Origin: Merdicola sp963557785
GTDB taxonomy: Bacteria > Bacillota > Clostridia > TANB77 > CAG-508
Length of the DNA stretch: 39,719 nt
Assembly (NCBI GenBank): GCA_963557785.1
Contig: CAUWBF010000014.1
Span: 1 to 39,719 of the forward strand
Direction of reading: 5' to 3'
The position numbers and the translations under genes were made by a program. Under the pieces are notes generated by a model. It was not told the origin of the DNA. It worked only from the letters and a program-made list of their open reading frames with translations, and did not search any database. Below, in pieces: positions 16,925 to 26,337 of the stretch; positions within the stretch are counted from its first letter, which is position 1; the number at the start of each line of letters is the position of its first letter.

Positions 16925-17800
16925 TTATTCTATATTTTGTATCTGTTCTCTAACATCTTCAAGTTCTGTTTTTATTTCGATTACTAGATTTGTAATTTCT
17001 AAACATCCTGACTTTGAACCTATCGTATTTGTTTCTCTGTTCATTTCTTGTATTATAAAATCCATTTTTTTACCAATACAAGAATATTCTGCTGAGTTTA
17101 ATAAATTGTTTAATTGATTTATGTGACTTTTTAGTCTTGTTAATTCTTCTTCTATTGAACATTTATCAGCATATATTACAACTTCTTGTGCTAATCTTGT
17201 TTCATCTACTTCTGTTTTTAGAATTTCTTTAAGTCGTGTATTCAATTTTACTACATATTCTTCAATAAGTCTAGAGGAATATGTAGAAATATCTTCTATT
17301 TTTTTAGCTATTTTATTTATTCTGTTCATTAAATCTTCTGCTATTTTTTTGCCTTCAAATTCTCTCATTTCTATAAAATTAGATATTGCATCTTTTAATG
17401 CTATTTTTAGCTCATTCCATATAATCTCTTCATTATCATCATTTGATATATTTAATACATCTGGTAATTTTGCTATTGACATTATTGAAATATCATTTAT
17501 GATAGAATTTTCTTCTAATTTTTTTAACTCGTTTATATATTGTTCTGCTAATTCCTTGTTTATTTTTATATTCTTCCCTAATTTGCTATTATTATTAAAT
17601 GTTACAATAACATCTATTTTTCCTCTATTTACATTTTCTGATACTAACTTTTTCAAATTATCTTCTAAATAATTTAAGCAATATGGCATTCTTGTATTTA
17701 CATCACAATATTTGTAGTTTACAGATTTTATTTCTACTATATATTCTCTTCCTTCATTTTGGTATTTACTTCTACCATATCCAGTCATACTTCTTATCAT
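16925..17800 (-). CDS. yicC: YicC/YloC family endoribonuclease
   Basis: 291 residues. N-terminal MIRSMTGYGRS and the IVEIKSVNYKYCDV segment, plus the C-terminal EMNRETNTIGSKSG and IKTELEDVREQIQN, define the family. YicC/YloC are hexameric RNases acting on small or mRNA targets. It precedes remA by 16 bases. Confidence 0.94.
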   Translation of the reverse strand: MIRSMTGYGRSKYQNEGREYIVEIKSVNYKYCDVNTRMPYCLNYLEDNLKKLVSENVNRGKIDVIVTFNNNSKLGKNIKINKELAEQYINELKKLEENSIINDISIMSIAKLPDVLNISNDDNEEIIWNELKIALKDAISNFIEMREFEGKKIAEDLMNRINKIAKKIEDISTYSSRLIEEYVVKLNTRLKEILKTEVDETRLAQEVVIYADKCSIEEELTRLKSHINQLNNLLNSAEYSCIGKKMDFIIQEMNRETNTIGSKSGCLEITNLVIEIKTELEDVREQIQNIE

Positions 17801-17825
17801 TTCTTATTCTCCTAATACTTTTAGT

Positions 17826-18860
17826 TTATTCTTCTGTTGTACTAGCTTTTTTTCTTGTTGATGTAGTTTTTTTTGCTGTATTTTTAGCTGATGCTTTCTT
17901 TGTTGCTGTTTTTTTTGCTGTCTCTTTTTTTGTTGTTTCATTTTTTGGAGCCTTTGTTTTTTCTTCGTCTTTTACTGATTTAGTTTTTGTAGTAGTTTTT
18001 TTAGATGTTGTTTTCTTTGTGGTTTTTGCTTTTTCCTCTTTTGGTTTTTCTTCTTTTTCTACATCTTTTTTAGTTGCTGTCTTTTTTGTTGTAGTTTTCT
18101 TTGTGGTTGTTTTCTTTGCTGTTGTTTTATTTGTGGTTGTTTGTTTTTTAGTTGGCTTATCAGCTTTTTCTTCTACTGAATTGTCAATTACTTTCTTTTC
18201 TCTATAGTCATCTTCCTCATCAAAACCAACACTTACATCAACTTTTCTTGAAGAAGTTTTTATTGTTCTTGATTTCGTAGCTACTATATCTTCATTGTTG
18301 TTTAGTTTGTTGTATTCTTCCATTTGAGATTCTAATATATTTCTTCTTCTCTTTGTTTCTACTGTTTCTGGTAGTTCTTCTCTAACTATTTCGTTTATAT
18401 CACTTTGGCTTTTTATATAGTCTTTTTTACTTTTAGTATAAATTCCTATAGATTTTATTAAATAATATATAGCACCAATTATTGCTACACCACTAATTAG
18501 TGGTGTAAATAGTTCTCCTATTATTTGAAATACATATACACCTATTAAAGTTAGTATTGCTAATACTAACGTTTCTATTCCATATATGCATAATTTTCCA
18601 TCTGCCGTTTTATAGCTTCTTTCAAAAATAAATATAGATAATAAAGAAAGAACTATACTACATACTTTTAAATCCACTATAAATATATCATTTTCTATAT
18701 TTTTACTCCCTAAAATTACAATTATTAAATATACTAGCATTACAGTTGCAATTAATATATTAGAGAATATTCTTTTATTAACTTTTCCTTCATATTCTTT
18801 TGACATTGTTTGCTTGTCTTTTATATCTTTTCCTAATTCTTCTACTATTTCTTCTTTCAT
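17826..18860 (-). CDS. membrane protein with Lys/Thr-rich tail
   Basis: 344 residues, no family recognised with confidence. Residues about 30-145 hold four hydrophobic helices in two pairs. A charged middle (150-225) follows. From about 230 to the end the protein is a low-complexity tail of repeats such as KKTTTKKTT, KKTATKK and TAKKT, broken by short acidic patches (EKEEKPKEEK). The tail resembles histone H1-like or PspC/KTT-repeat sequences; in bacteria such tails can bind DNA, RNA or anionic polymers. If the four helices are in the membrane, the even number places tail and N-terminus on the same side, likely cytoplasmic. Between rsmE and yicC, probably co-transcribed. Confidence 0.75.
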   Translation of the reverse strand: MKEEIVEELGKDIKDKQTMSKEYEGKVNKRIFSNILIATVMLVYLIIVILGSKNIENDIFIVDLKVCSIVLSLLSIFIFERSYKTADGKLCIYGIETLVLAILTLIGVYVFQIIGELFTPLISGVAIIGAIYYLIKSIGIYTKSKKDYIKSQSDINEIVREELPETVETKRRRNILESQMEEYNKLNNNEDIVATKSRTIKTSSRKVDVSVGFDEEDDYREKKVIDNSVEEKADKPTKKQTTTNKTTAKKTTTKKTTTKKTATKKDVEKEEKPKEEKAKTTKKTTSKKTTTKTKSVKDEEKTKAPKNETTKKETAKKTATKKASAKNTAKKTTSTRKKASTTEE

Positions 18861-18872
18861 TAATAAAACCTC

Positions 18873-19631
18873 CTAATTTAAATCTCCTAATTCATACATT
18901 AAAATACTTGTTATTGTAAGTGATACTGTCTCTGTTCGTAATATTCTATTACCTAAAGTTACTACTTTTGCTCCTACTGTTTGTAATAGTTCTACTTCTT
19001 CTACATCCATACCTCCTTCAGGTCCAATAATTACTGCTATTTTATATTCATCTTTATGCATTTCTTTTAATAATTGTATTTCTCTTTTTATACTATTATT
19101 TTTTTCATTTTCGTATGCTAGAAGTACTGCATCATAATCTTTTATTTTTTCACAAACATTTTTTATATTTTTAAATTCTTCTATTTGAGTTATTTTATCT
19201 CGTCCTGATTGTTTTGCAGCAACTTCTGCTATTTTTTGCCATCTTACAACTTTCTTTTGTTTATCTTTTTCTTCAACTTTTACTACACATCGTTTCATTA
19301 TTGTTGGAACTATAGTAGTTACTCCAAGTTCTGTTGCTTTTTGAATAATAAGTTCCATTTTTTCTGCTTTTGGCAGTCCTTGAAATATTGTTATATTTAT
19401 ATTAGACTCTGAATTTGATTCTATTTCATTTTCTATATGCAATACAACTTGTTTATCATTAATATCTATAATTTTGCATAAATAGTTTTTACTGTTTTCT
19501 GAATTGCATATATTTAATTCATCATTTATACTTTTTCTTAAGACATTTTTTATATGGTTATAGTCGTTACCTTCTATGGCTATTCTATTATCACTTAATA
19601 TGTTCTCATTGTTTATAAAAAACTTAGGCAT
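18873..19631 (-). CDS. rsmE: 16S rRNA m3U1498 methyltransferase
   Basis: SPOUT-family SAM-dependent enzyme methylating U1498 of 16S rRNA. 252 residues. N-terminal PUA-like domain (about 1-70), then the trefoil-knot domain with IIGPEGGMDVEEVE, LGNRILRTETVSL and the C-terminal helix. No prmA is adjacent. First gene of the unit that ends with the kinase. Confidence 0.95.
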   Translation of the reverse strand: MPKFFINNENILSDNRIAIEGNDYNHIKNVLRKSINDELNICNSENSKNYLCKIIDINDKQVVLHIENEIESNSESNINITIFQGLPKAEKMELIIQKATELGVTTIVPTIMKRCVVKVEEKDKQKKVVRWQKIAEVAAKQSGRDKITQIEEFKNIKNVCEKIKDYDAVLLAYENEKNNSIKREIQLLKEMHKDEYKIAVIIGPEGGMDVEEVELLQTVGAKVVTLGNRILRTETVSLTITSILMYELGDLN

Positions 19632-19661
19632 TTTCTTTCCACCTTTAATAATTCTTTGATT

Positions 19662-19690
19662 ATTATACTATTTTTTTTCTTCTTAAGCAA
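19662..19690 (-). promoter_or_regulatory. promoter of rsmE unit
   Basis: Minus strand TTGCTT (19690-19685), 17-bp spacer, consensus TATAAT (19667-19662), 31 bases before the rsmE ATG, in the gap after the AlkD-like gene. Confidence 0.6.
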
Positions 19691-19699
19691 GGAAGAATA

Positions 19700-20404
19700 T
19701 CATTTTCTCTTCATTTTTTTCAATTTTTCTTTAGTTTTTTCATTAACTCTATATGATTCAATAATTTTTTGTATTGATTTATTATATGTAAAATCATCTA
19801 GTGAATTGTTATTTAAATATTTCATAGTTCGATCTTCAAATTTTACAAAAGCTACTGATATAGTCCATGCAATAGCCATTTGCACATAATATTCTTTATT
19901 TTTTATATTATCTAATATTTTTATAACTTCATCTATATATTCTTCGTTTATGTAGTAATCTAACATCATAACTATTGCAAATCTTAATTCAAATTCTTTT
20001 TCTGATTTTATATATTTTTGTATGTATTTCCACATATATTCTAGGTTTTTATCCGTTATTTTTAGTCCTGCACAAAAAGTATCGCATACTGCCCAGTTAT
20101 CTATTTTTGGTACAAAATTATCTATATATTTAATTATTTCATTTATATTTTTGTTTTTACTAGCTAAACCAATTATCATTCCTTGTAGCATTACTTCTTC
20201 ATAATATTCGTCCCATGCCTTTTCTAGATATTCTTGCCAATTAATTTCTTTTAGAAGCTCTTTTGCAAATTTTCTAAGCACTGGAACTCTTACTCCAATA
20301 ATATTATCTGTATTGGGACATAAAGATGAGTGAAATTTTTTATATTTTTCATCTGATAATTCTATTATTTTCTTTCTTATTTCTTCATTATTTATTTGAT
20401 TCAT
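19700..20404 (-). CDS. AlkD-like DNA alkylation repair protein
   Basis: 234 residues made of HEAT-like helical repeats. GVRVPVLRKFAKEL near the N-terminus and NWAVCDTFCAGLK in the middle, with the conserved Trp/Asp pair, match AlkD-type glycosylases that remove bulky N3/N7-alkyl purines. I begin at the ATG at 20404, which has GGAGA five bases upstream; the longer frame starts with a TTG that is part of that site. Possible promoter: TATAAT about 50 bases upstream with a weak -35. Confidence 0.88.
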   Translation of the reverse strand: MNQINNEEIRKKIIELSDEKYKKFHSSLCPNTDNIIGVRVPVLRKFAKELLKEINWQEYLEKAWDEYYEEVMLQGMIIGLASKNKNINEIIKYIDNFVPKIDNWAVCDTFCAGLKITDKNLEYMWKYIQKYIKSEKEFELRFAIVMMLDYYINEEYIDEVIKILDNIKNKEYYVQMAIAWTISVAFVKFEDRTMKYLNNNSLDDFTYNKSIQKIIESYRVNEKTKEKLKKMKRK

Positions 20405-20490
20405 AGTTTTCTCCAATTTATTTTTTCCACGTTAATCTAGTTTTTTATATTATATCGATTTTTCTAATTCTTGTATAGTTAATATTATAT

Positions 20491-20521
20491 AAAAAAGAGA
20501 GAAATTACATTTCTCTCTTTT
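20491..20521 (-). terminator. terminator of the ABC exporter unit
   Basis: A perfect 13-bp stem AAAAGAGAGAAAT/ATTTCTCTCTTTT (20493-20505 with 20509-20521), three-base loop, T-run on the minus strand (20496-20491). Confidence 0.85.
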
Positions 20522-20524
20522 AAC

Positions 20525-22363
20525 CTATTCTATTTCATCATTACACTCTTCAAATTGACTATTATATAAATCTGCATAAAATCCATTTCTATTTAGTAAT
20601 TCTTCATGTGTTCCTTGCTCTACTATATCTCCATGATTCATTACTAATATTAAGTCTGCATTTTTTATTGTAGATAATCTATGAGCAATTATAAAGCTTG
20701 TTCTTCCCTTCATCAGATTGTCCATAGCAGCTTGAATTTGTTGTTCTGTTCTTGTATCTATCGAACTTGTTGCTTCGTCTAGTATTAATATTTTAGGATT
20801 TGCAAGAATAACTCTTGCTATTGTTAATAATTGTTTTTGACCCGCTGATACATTGCTTGTTTCTTCATTTAATACTGCATTATATCCTTTTGATAATGTT
20901 TTTATAAAATGATGCACGTGAGCAGCTTTTGCAGCTTCTATTACATCACTGTCGGTTGCATCTGGTTTTCCATATTTTATATTATCTTTTACAGTTCCTC
21001 CAAATAGCCATGTATCTTGAAGAACCATTCCAAACATTTTACGTAACTCGCCTCTATTAAACTCTTTTATATTATGACCATCTATTAATATTGCTCCGCT
21101 ATTTACATCATAAAATCTCATTAATAGTTTAACTATAGTAGTTTTTCCTGCACCTGTAGGTCCAACTATAGCTATTTTTTGTCCTTCTTTTATATTAGCT
21201 GAGAAGTCATTGATTATTATCTTATCTTGATTATATCCAAATTGTACATGATCAAATTTTACATTTCCTTTTAGTTCTTCTGTATTTATTTTATTTGTAA
21301 TATTTTGCTCTTCTTCAGGTTCTTCTAAAAATTCAAATACTCTTTCAGCAGCCGCAATCATAGACTGAATCATACTTGATACTTGTGCTATTTGAGCAAT
21401 TGGTTGTGTAAATTGTTTGTTATATTGAATAAATGATTGTATATTACCTACTGTTATTTTCCCTTGAATTGCTAAATATCCTCCTAGTATAGCAACAGCT
21501 ACGTATCCAATATTACCTATAAAATTCATTATTGGATGCATTAATCCTGATAAAAATTGTGATTTCCATGCTGAATTATATAACTCTTTATTAGCTTTTG
21601 AAAAAGTTTCTATTGCTTTTTCTTCGCCATTAAATACTTTTACTATAGTGTGACCACCATATACTTCTTCAACTTGACCATTTACATGTCCTAAGAACTC
21701 TTGTTGCTTTTTGAAATATCCTTGAGATTTTCCTACTATTATTTTTACTACTAATGATGCTACTGGTAATATTATTAAGGATACAACTGTCATTTCCCAG
21801 CTTATTGAAAACATCATAATTAATATACCAATTATTGTACAAATTGATGTTATTATTTGTGTAACACTTTGATTTAAGTTTTGTGATAATGTATCAATAT
21901 CATTAGTTATTATTGATAATACTTCACCATTTGTTTTCTTATCAAAATATTTCATAGGTAATTTATTAATTTTATTTATTAGGTCGTTACGTATTTTAAA
22001 TGTTAACTTTTGTGCTACTCCTGTCATTGTGAACCCTTGTATAAATGAGAAAACTGCACTTATTATATATAGTCCTAACAATGTTAATAATATTTTTGCT
22101 ATTTTCCCAAAATCTATTCCTGCTCCGCCAGATAATTTATTTACTAATCCATTAAAAATCTCTGTTGTAGCATTTCCAAGTATCTTTGGTCCTACTATAG
22201 AAAATATTGTACTTCCAATAGCAAATATAATTACAATAACAAGAGCTACTTTATATTTTGATAAATAATTCTTTAATAATTTTCTTGTTGTTCCTTTAAA
22301 ATCTTTTACTTTAGGCGCTGGACCTTTTCCCATTGGTCCTCTGCCTCCCATTGGTCCTGGCAT
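20525..22363 (-). CDS. ABC exporter subunit, canonical Walker B
   Basis: 612 residues: a Gly/Pro/Met-rich N-terminus (1-20), six membrane helices (about 35-325), then the nucleotide-binding domain. Walker A is GPTGAGKTTIVKLL, Walker B is ILILDEATSSID with the catalytic Glu, and the switch histidine is in IIAHRLST. The signature loop is altered: NVSAGQKQLL in place of LSGGQ. In heterodimeric exporters this altered loop belongs to the degenerate ATP site completed by the partner (22388-24637), and the two fit. Probably exports drugs or lipids and is controlled by the TetR gene upstream. Confidence 0.92.
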   Translation of the reverse strand: MPGPMGGRGPMGKGPAPKVKDFKGTTRKLLKNYLSKYKVALVIVIIFAIGSTIFSIVGPKILGNATTEIFNGLVNKLSGGAGIDFGKIAKILLTLLGLYIISAVFSFIQGFTMTGVAQKLTFKIRNDLINKINKLPMKYFDKKTNGEVLSIITNDIDTLSQNLNQSVTQIITSICTIIGILIMMFSISWEMTVVSLIILPVASLVVKIIVGKSQGYFKKQQEFLGHVNGQVEEVYGGHTIVKVFNGEEKAIETFSKANKELYNSAWKSQFLSGLMHPIMNFIGNIGYVAVAILGGYLAIQGKITVGNIQSFIQYNKQFTQPIAQIAQVSSMIQSMIAAAERVFEFLEEPEEEQNITNKINTEELKGNVKFDHVQFGYNQDKIIINDFSANIKEGQKIAIVGPTGAGKTTIVKLLMRFYDVNSGAILIDGHNIKEFNRGELRKMFGMVLQDTWLFGGTVKDNIKYGKPDATDSDVIEAAKAAHVHHFIKTLSKGYNAVLNEETSNVSAGQKQLLTIARVILANPKILILDEATSSIDTRTEQQIQAAMDNLMKGRTSFIIAHRLSTIKNADLILVMNHGDIVEQGTHEELLNRNGFYADLYNSQFEECNDEIE

Positions 22364-22387
22364 ATTATATCTCCTTTCTTGCTATTA

Positions 22388-24637
22388 TTATTTTAGTTCA
22401 TCCTCTGATAGTTGTGATAATGCTATTTGTTTATATGTTTCACATGTACTCATAAGTTCTTCATGTGTTCCTTTTCCTACAATTTTTCCTTCTTCTAATA
22501 CAATTATTTGATCTGCATTCAATATTGTACTTATTCTTTGTGCTACAATTATAACTGTTTTATTTTCAGTTTTTTCTTTAAGTGCTGTTCTCAATTTACT
22601 GTCTGTTTTTAAATCTAGTGCTGAGAAACTATCATCAAATACAAATATTTCTGGATCTGTCGCAATTGCTCTTGCAATTGATAATCTTTGTTTTTGCCCT
22701 CCTGAAACATTGCTTCCTCCTTGAGCAATAGGTTCTTTATATTTATTTGGTTTTGATTCAATAAATTCTGTAGCTTGCGCAATTTCTGCAGCTTCTTGCA
22801 TTTTTTCATCCGATAAATTTGGATTTCCATATTTTATGTTAGATTCAATCGTTCCATAGAATAACACACCTTTTTGTGGTACAAAACCTATTCTACTTCT
22901 TAAATCTTTTTGTGATAAATCTTTTACATTTACGCCATCTATTAGAAGTTCTCCTCCAGTAACATCATAAAAACGAGGTAAAAGATTCACAATAGTTGAT
23001 TTTCCACTTCCTGTAGTTCCTATTATTGCAGTAGTTTCTCCTGGCTTTGCTGTAAAACTTATATCTTCTAACAATTCTTTATCTGCATCTGGGTATCTAA
23101 AAGAAACATCTCTAAATTCTACATATCCTTTTTTACTTTCATCAATATGTTTTACTTCTTCTTTGTCTTTTATAGAAGGTTCACACTCTATTACTTCTAT
23201 TATACGTTTTGCAGAAACTTGAGCACGTGGTAACATTATAGATATCATAGAAATCATTAAGAAACTCATAACTATTTGCATTGTGTATTGAATAAATGCC
23301 ATCATATCTCCAACTTGCATTATTCCATCCTCTACACCATGTCCACCAACCCATATTATTAGTAGCATAATTCCATTCATTATAAACATTATTGAGGGCA
23401 TCATTATACTCATAGCTCTGTTAACAAATATGTTCGCCTTCATAAGATCTTCATTAGAATCTTGAAATCTTCTTTCTTCTTTTTTCTCTGTATTAAATGC
23501 TCTAATTACTGGTAAACCTGTTAGTATTTCACGTGATACTAGGTTTAGTTTATCTACAAGCTTTTGTAATTTTTGGAATTTAGGCATAGTAATTATAAAT
23601 AGTATTATTACAATCGCTAATATACATATTATAGCAAGTGCTATAATCCAAGCCATTGATGTATTACTATTTCTTATAACTCTAATAAGCCCACCTATTC
23701 CTATGATTGGTGCATATACAACAACTCTAAATAGCATTGTTAATAACATTTGCATTTGTTGTATATCATTTGTACTTCTTGTAATTAATGAAGCAGTAGA
23801 AAACTCATTAAATTCCTTTGTTGAAAAAGATAATACTTTTTGAAAAACCTTTTCTCTTAAAGTCTTTCCAAGATTTGCTGCAACTCTTGAAGATAAAAGC
23901 ATTATAAGTATTGCTGCTGTCATGCTTATTAGTGCTATTCCTAACATTTGTAAACCTGTTGTAGCTATATAGTTGTTTTGAATTTTATCTGTATCCATCC
24001 CTATTTTTTTATATTCTTCTTTTACTGCTGACACTGCTGCTTGATCTATCATTGTTCCTAACATTTGGTCTATCTTCTGGTTTATTTCTTTCAATAATAC
24101 ATCTAATTGTTCCTTTGGCATGTTTTTAATTATTTCCATTAAAGACATATTTTCTATTATTGCTTTTTGTTCTTTAGGCATATTATCTAAGATCTGTGCT
24201 TTTATTTGTCCTTCTACTTCTCCAGTTGTTAGCATATATACTTTTACCATCGGTTTTGCAATAATATCATTTAAATTTTCTTTCTCATCTTTTGATAAAT
24301 TATCTTTCTTTATGTATAATTTTTGATTTTCTAGTTCTGGATATAATTTTATATATTTCTCATATTCTTTCTCATTTAAATCACTTTTTGATATTAATCT
24401 ATATGCATTTAAAATACTTTCATCTTCATCGGTAAAGATTAAAATATTATCCATTTGAGATTCTCTTATTGCTTCTGGTGATGGCTCTTCTATACCACCT
24501 TGTTGAACTCCTATATTTACTATTTTAGAAGTATAATCTGGTAATGTTAAATCAGTAGAAGCTTGCACGCATAATAATATAATTATCATTACTACTGATA
24601 TCCATGTTTTCTTTAAATATTTAAGTATTTTTAGCAT
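22388..24637 (-). CDS. ABC exporter subunit, degenerate site
   Basis: 749 residues. An unusually long insert (about 40-220), helical and charged, lies between the first and second membrane helices and is probably outside the cell. The remaining membrane helices reach about 485. In the nucleotide-binding domain Walker A GTTGSGKSTIVNLL and signature NVSGGQKQRLS are canonical, but Walker B is IFVFDDSFSALD (Asp where Glu is catalytic) and the switch residue is Gln (VIIVAQRIST). These are the marks of the degenerate subunit in BmrCD/TM287-288-like heterodimers. It precedes the partner by 24 bases. Confidence 0.92.
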   Translation of the reverse strand: MLKILKYLKKTWISVVMIIILLCVQASTDLTLPDYTSKIVNIGVQQGGIEEPSPEAIRESQMDNILIFTDEDESILNAYRLISKSDLNEKEYEKYIKLYPELENQKLYIKKDNLSKDEKENLNDIIAKPMVKVYMLTTGEVEGQIKAQILDNMPKEQKAIIENMSLMEIIKNMPKEQLDVLLKEINQKIDQMLGTMIDQAAVSAVKEEYKKIGMDTDKIQNNYIATTGLQMLGIALISMTAAILIMLLSSRVAANLGKTLREKVFQKVLSFSTKEFNEFSTASLITRSTNDIQQMQMLLTMLFRVVVYAPIIGIGGLIRVIRNSNTSMAWIIALAIICILAIVIILFIITMPKFQKLQKLVDKLNLVSREILTGLPVIRAFNTEKKEERRFQDSNEDLMKANIFVNRAMSIMMPSIMFIMNGIMLLIIWVGGHGVEDGIMQVGDMMAFIQYTMQIVMSFLMISMISIMLPRAQVSAKRIIEVIECEPSIKDKEEVKHIDESKKGYVEFRDVSFRYPDADKELLEDISFTAKPGETTAIIGTTGSGKSTIVNLLPRFYDVTGGELLIDGVNVKDLSQKDLRSRIGFVPQKGVLFYGTIESNIKYGNPNLSDEKMQEAAEIAQATEFIESKPNKYKEPIAQGGSNVSGGQKQRLSIARAIATDPEIFVFDDSFSALDLKTDSKLRTALKEKTENKTVIIVAQRISTILNADQIIVLEEGKIVGKGTHEELMSTCETYKQIALSQLSEDELK

Positions 24638-24643
24638 TCTCTT

Positions 24644-25258
24644 TTATGCCTCACTTTCTTTATTTTTTAATATTCCATTTTTCAAGAATTCAATTTCCCT
24701 ATAATATTCTTTTTTTGCTTCTTCTTTCGATTTAAATTGAAATGTTGTAGCCATTGCTTTTATAGTAATTGACTCTAATATTCTTATAATGGTTTTATAA
24801 TCTTCTTCTGTTTTTATCCTTAAATTTGTTTGATTTACTAAATTTTTATTTTTTTCTAATATTTTTTCTGGTTTCCCTGATTCTAATATACTACCTTGTG
24901 ACGTTTTTATATTTTCAATTATTCTTCTAAAAAATTTAAATTTACTTTCGTTTGTGCATTCTTCTAGCATTGAATTATACATATCAATAAATAATGAAAA
25001 TATATCTCCATTATTACTTATTAAAATTCTTTGTATTTTATTTTCTATATCTCCTGTATGCAATTCTAAAATATATTTTAGGAGATCCTCTTTACTTTCA
25101 AAATATTGGTAGAAGCTTCCCCTAGCTATTTCTGCTTCTTCAACTATATTTTTTATTGAGGTTTGTTCAAATTCTACTCTTGCAAATTCTTTTTGAGCAG
25201 CTTTTATTATTTTTTCCTTTTTAGAATTTGGCAGATTATAAAATGTGTCTGTAGGCAA
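24644..25258 (-). CDS. TetR/AcrR family repressor
   Basis: 204 residues. The N-terminal helix-turn-helix is at about 12-58 (FEQTSIKNIVEEAEIARGSFYQYFESKEDLL); the ligand-binding domain follows. First gene of the exporter unit, six bases before the 749-residue ABC gene. Two palindromes in the promoter just upstream are its probable operators, so it likely represses itself and the transporter until a ligand binds. Confidence 0.93.
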   Translation of the reverse strand: MPTDTFYNLPNSKKEKIIKAAQKEFARVEFEQTSIKNIVEEAEIARGSFYQYFESKEDLLKYILELHTGDIENKIQRILISNNGDIFSLFIDMYNSMLEECTNESKFKFFRRIIENIKTSQGSILESGKPEKILEKNKNLVNQTNLRIKTEEDYKTIIRILESITIKAMATTFQFKSKEEAKKEYYREIEFLKNGILKNKESEA

Positions 25259-25304
25259 TATAATTCACTCCTTTCATAATGCAAATTTTACTCCAAGCAA
25301 TAAA

Positions 25305-25342
25305 ATGACACAGTGTCATAATTATATATGACACTGTGTCAT
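25305..25342. promoter_or_regulatory. paired TetR operators
   Basis: Two 15-bp palindromes, ATGACACAGTGTCAT (25305-25319) and ATGACACTGTGTCAT (25328-25342). They differ only in the central base and are exact reverse complements of each other, with centres 23 bp apart. The first covers the expected start site and the second fills the spacer of the tetR promoter. Confidence 0.85.
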
Positions 25343-25350
25343 TTTGTCAA
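25321..25350 (-). promoter_or_regulatory. promoter of tetR-ABC unit
   Basis: Minus strand consensus TTGACA (25350-25345), 18-bp spacer, consensus TATAAT (25326-25321). The -35 box lies in the last codons of the YdcF gene, whose TGA (25341-25339) is inside the upstream operator. Confidence 0.85.
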
Positions 25351-26328
25351 TACTATTATTAATAATATTATAAAGAAAATTAAATAAAAAATTATTCCTG
25401 CTTTATATTTAACAAATATAGCAGCAAATTCCCTTATAAAGGAGTTTGGATAGTAATAATATAATGTTTTTGAGCCTATTCCATCTGCCTCGAGTTTTAC
25501 TTGTTTTGCATATATTGCTGCTCTATATATGTGAAAATTACTACTTACAAATGCTACTTTAATATTTTCATTTTTTATATTTTTTAGTTTTTCTTTTGAA
25601 AATTTAAGATTTTCATATGTACTAGTAGACTGATCTTCTAATATTATTTTTTCTTTATTTATTCCTTTTTCTATAAGATAATTTTTCATAGCTTCTGCTT
25701 CTGATATTTTCTCGTTTGCTCCTTTTCCTCCTGAAGCTATTATATAGGCCTTTTTATTACTCAAATTATATATTTCTATAGCTTTATTTAATCTATTTAG
25801 TAAAGTTCTGCTGGGTCTTAATCCATCAATTAGTCCAGCTCCTAATACTATTATTGCATCATAATTTGATTTTTTTGATAATATACTATATATCATACTA
25901 TTTATTATATAGCTAATAAACATTATATCTATATAGAACATAAGTATATCTATCATTATATATATTATTTCTGTTCTATTGTTTGTTAAAATATTTATCA
26001 TAATTAATGTAATTCCAGCAATTAAGGACAATAAATCTGTTATATTATTTTTTCGTATTTTTTGTGGTGCAATAGTATTATATATTCCATTATATATAAA
26101 TAGTATTGCAATAAAGTATGTTACATATTTCATTACAACTCTTATTAGAAATAAAAGTGCATTTATTAAACTTGAATTACTATACATTATATAAACAGCC
26201 AAACTGCATAATATTATAGTTAATGATAAAAATATTCCATTTAAAAAACTAATTCTATCTTTTTTTGTTGAAACTAGCGTTAATATAAAAAATATTAACG
26301 CTAATATAAATAATATTATTGTTGTCAT
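25339..26328 (-). CDS. YdcF/ElyC-type DUF218 membrane protein
   Basis: 329 residues. About five hydrophobic helices in the first 150, a DUF218 domain (about 155-300) and a last membrane helix. The DUF218 start YDAIIVLGAGLIDGLRPS, then ASGGKGANEKISEAEAM and ILEDQSTSTYEN are typical. Related proteins (SanA, ElyC, YdcF) act in envelope integrity; the reaction is not settled. It follows galE by nine bases and overlaps the tetR promoter at its 3' end. Confidence 0.85.
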   Translation of the reverse strand: MTTIILFILALIFFILTLVSTKKDRISFLNGIFLSLTIILCSLAVYIMYSNSSLINALLFLIRVVMKYVTYFIAILFIYNGIYNTIAPQKIRKNNITDLLSLIAGITLIMINILTNNRTEIIYIMIDILMFYIDIMFISYIINSMIYSILSKKSNYDAIIVLGAGLIDGLRPSRTLLNRLNKAIEIYNLSNKKAYIIASGGKGANEKISEAEAMKNYLIEKGINKEKIILEDQSTSTYENLKFSKEKLKNIKNENIKVAFVSSNFHIYRAAIYAKQVKLEADGIGSKTLYYYYPNSFIREFAAIFVKYKAGIIFYLIFFIILLIIVLTK

Positions 26329-26337
26329 CGATTCTCC

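Noticed and set aside
17683..18207. Plus-strand frame rich in Phe and Val
   Set aside because: It is the antisense shadow of the Lys/Thr-rich tail, with no ribosome site or family match.
22615..22830. 71-codon minus-strand frame inside the ABC gene
   Set aside because: Out-of-frame shadow of the nucleotide-binding domain.
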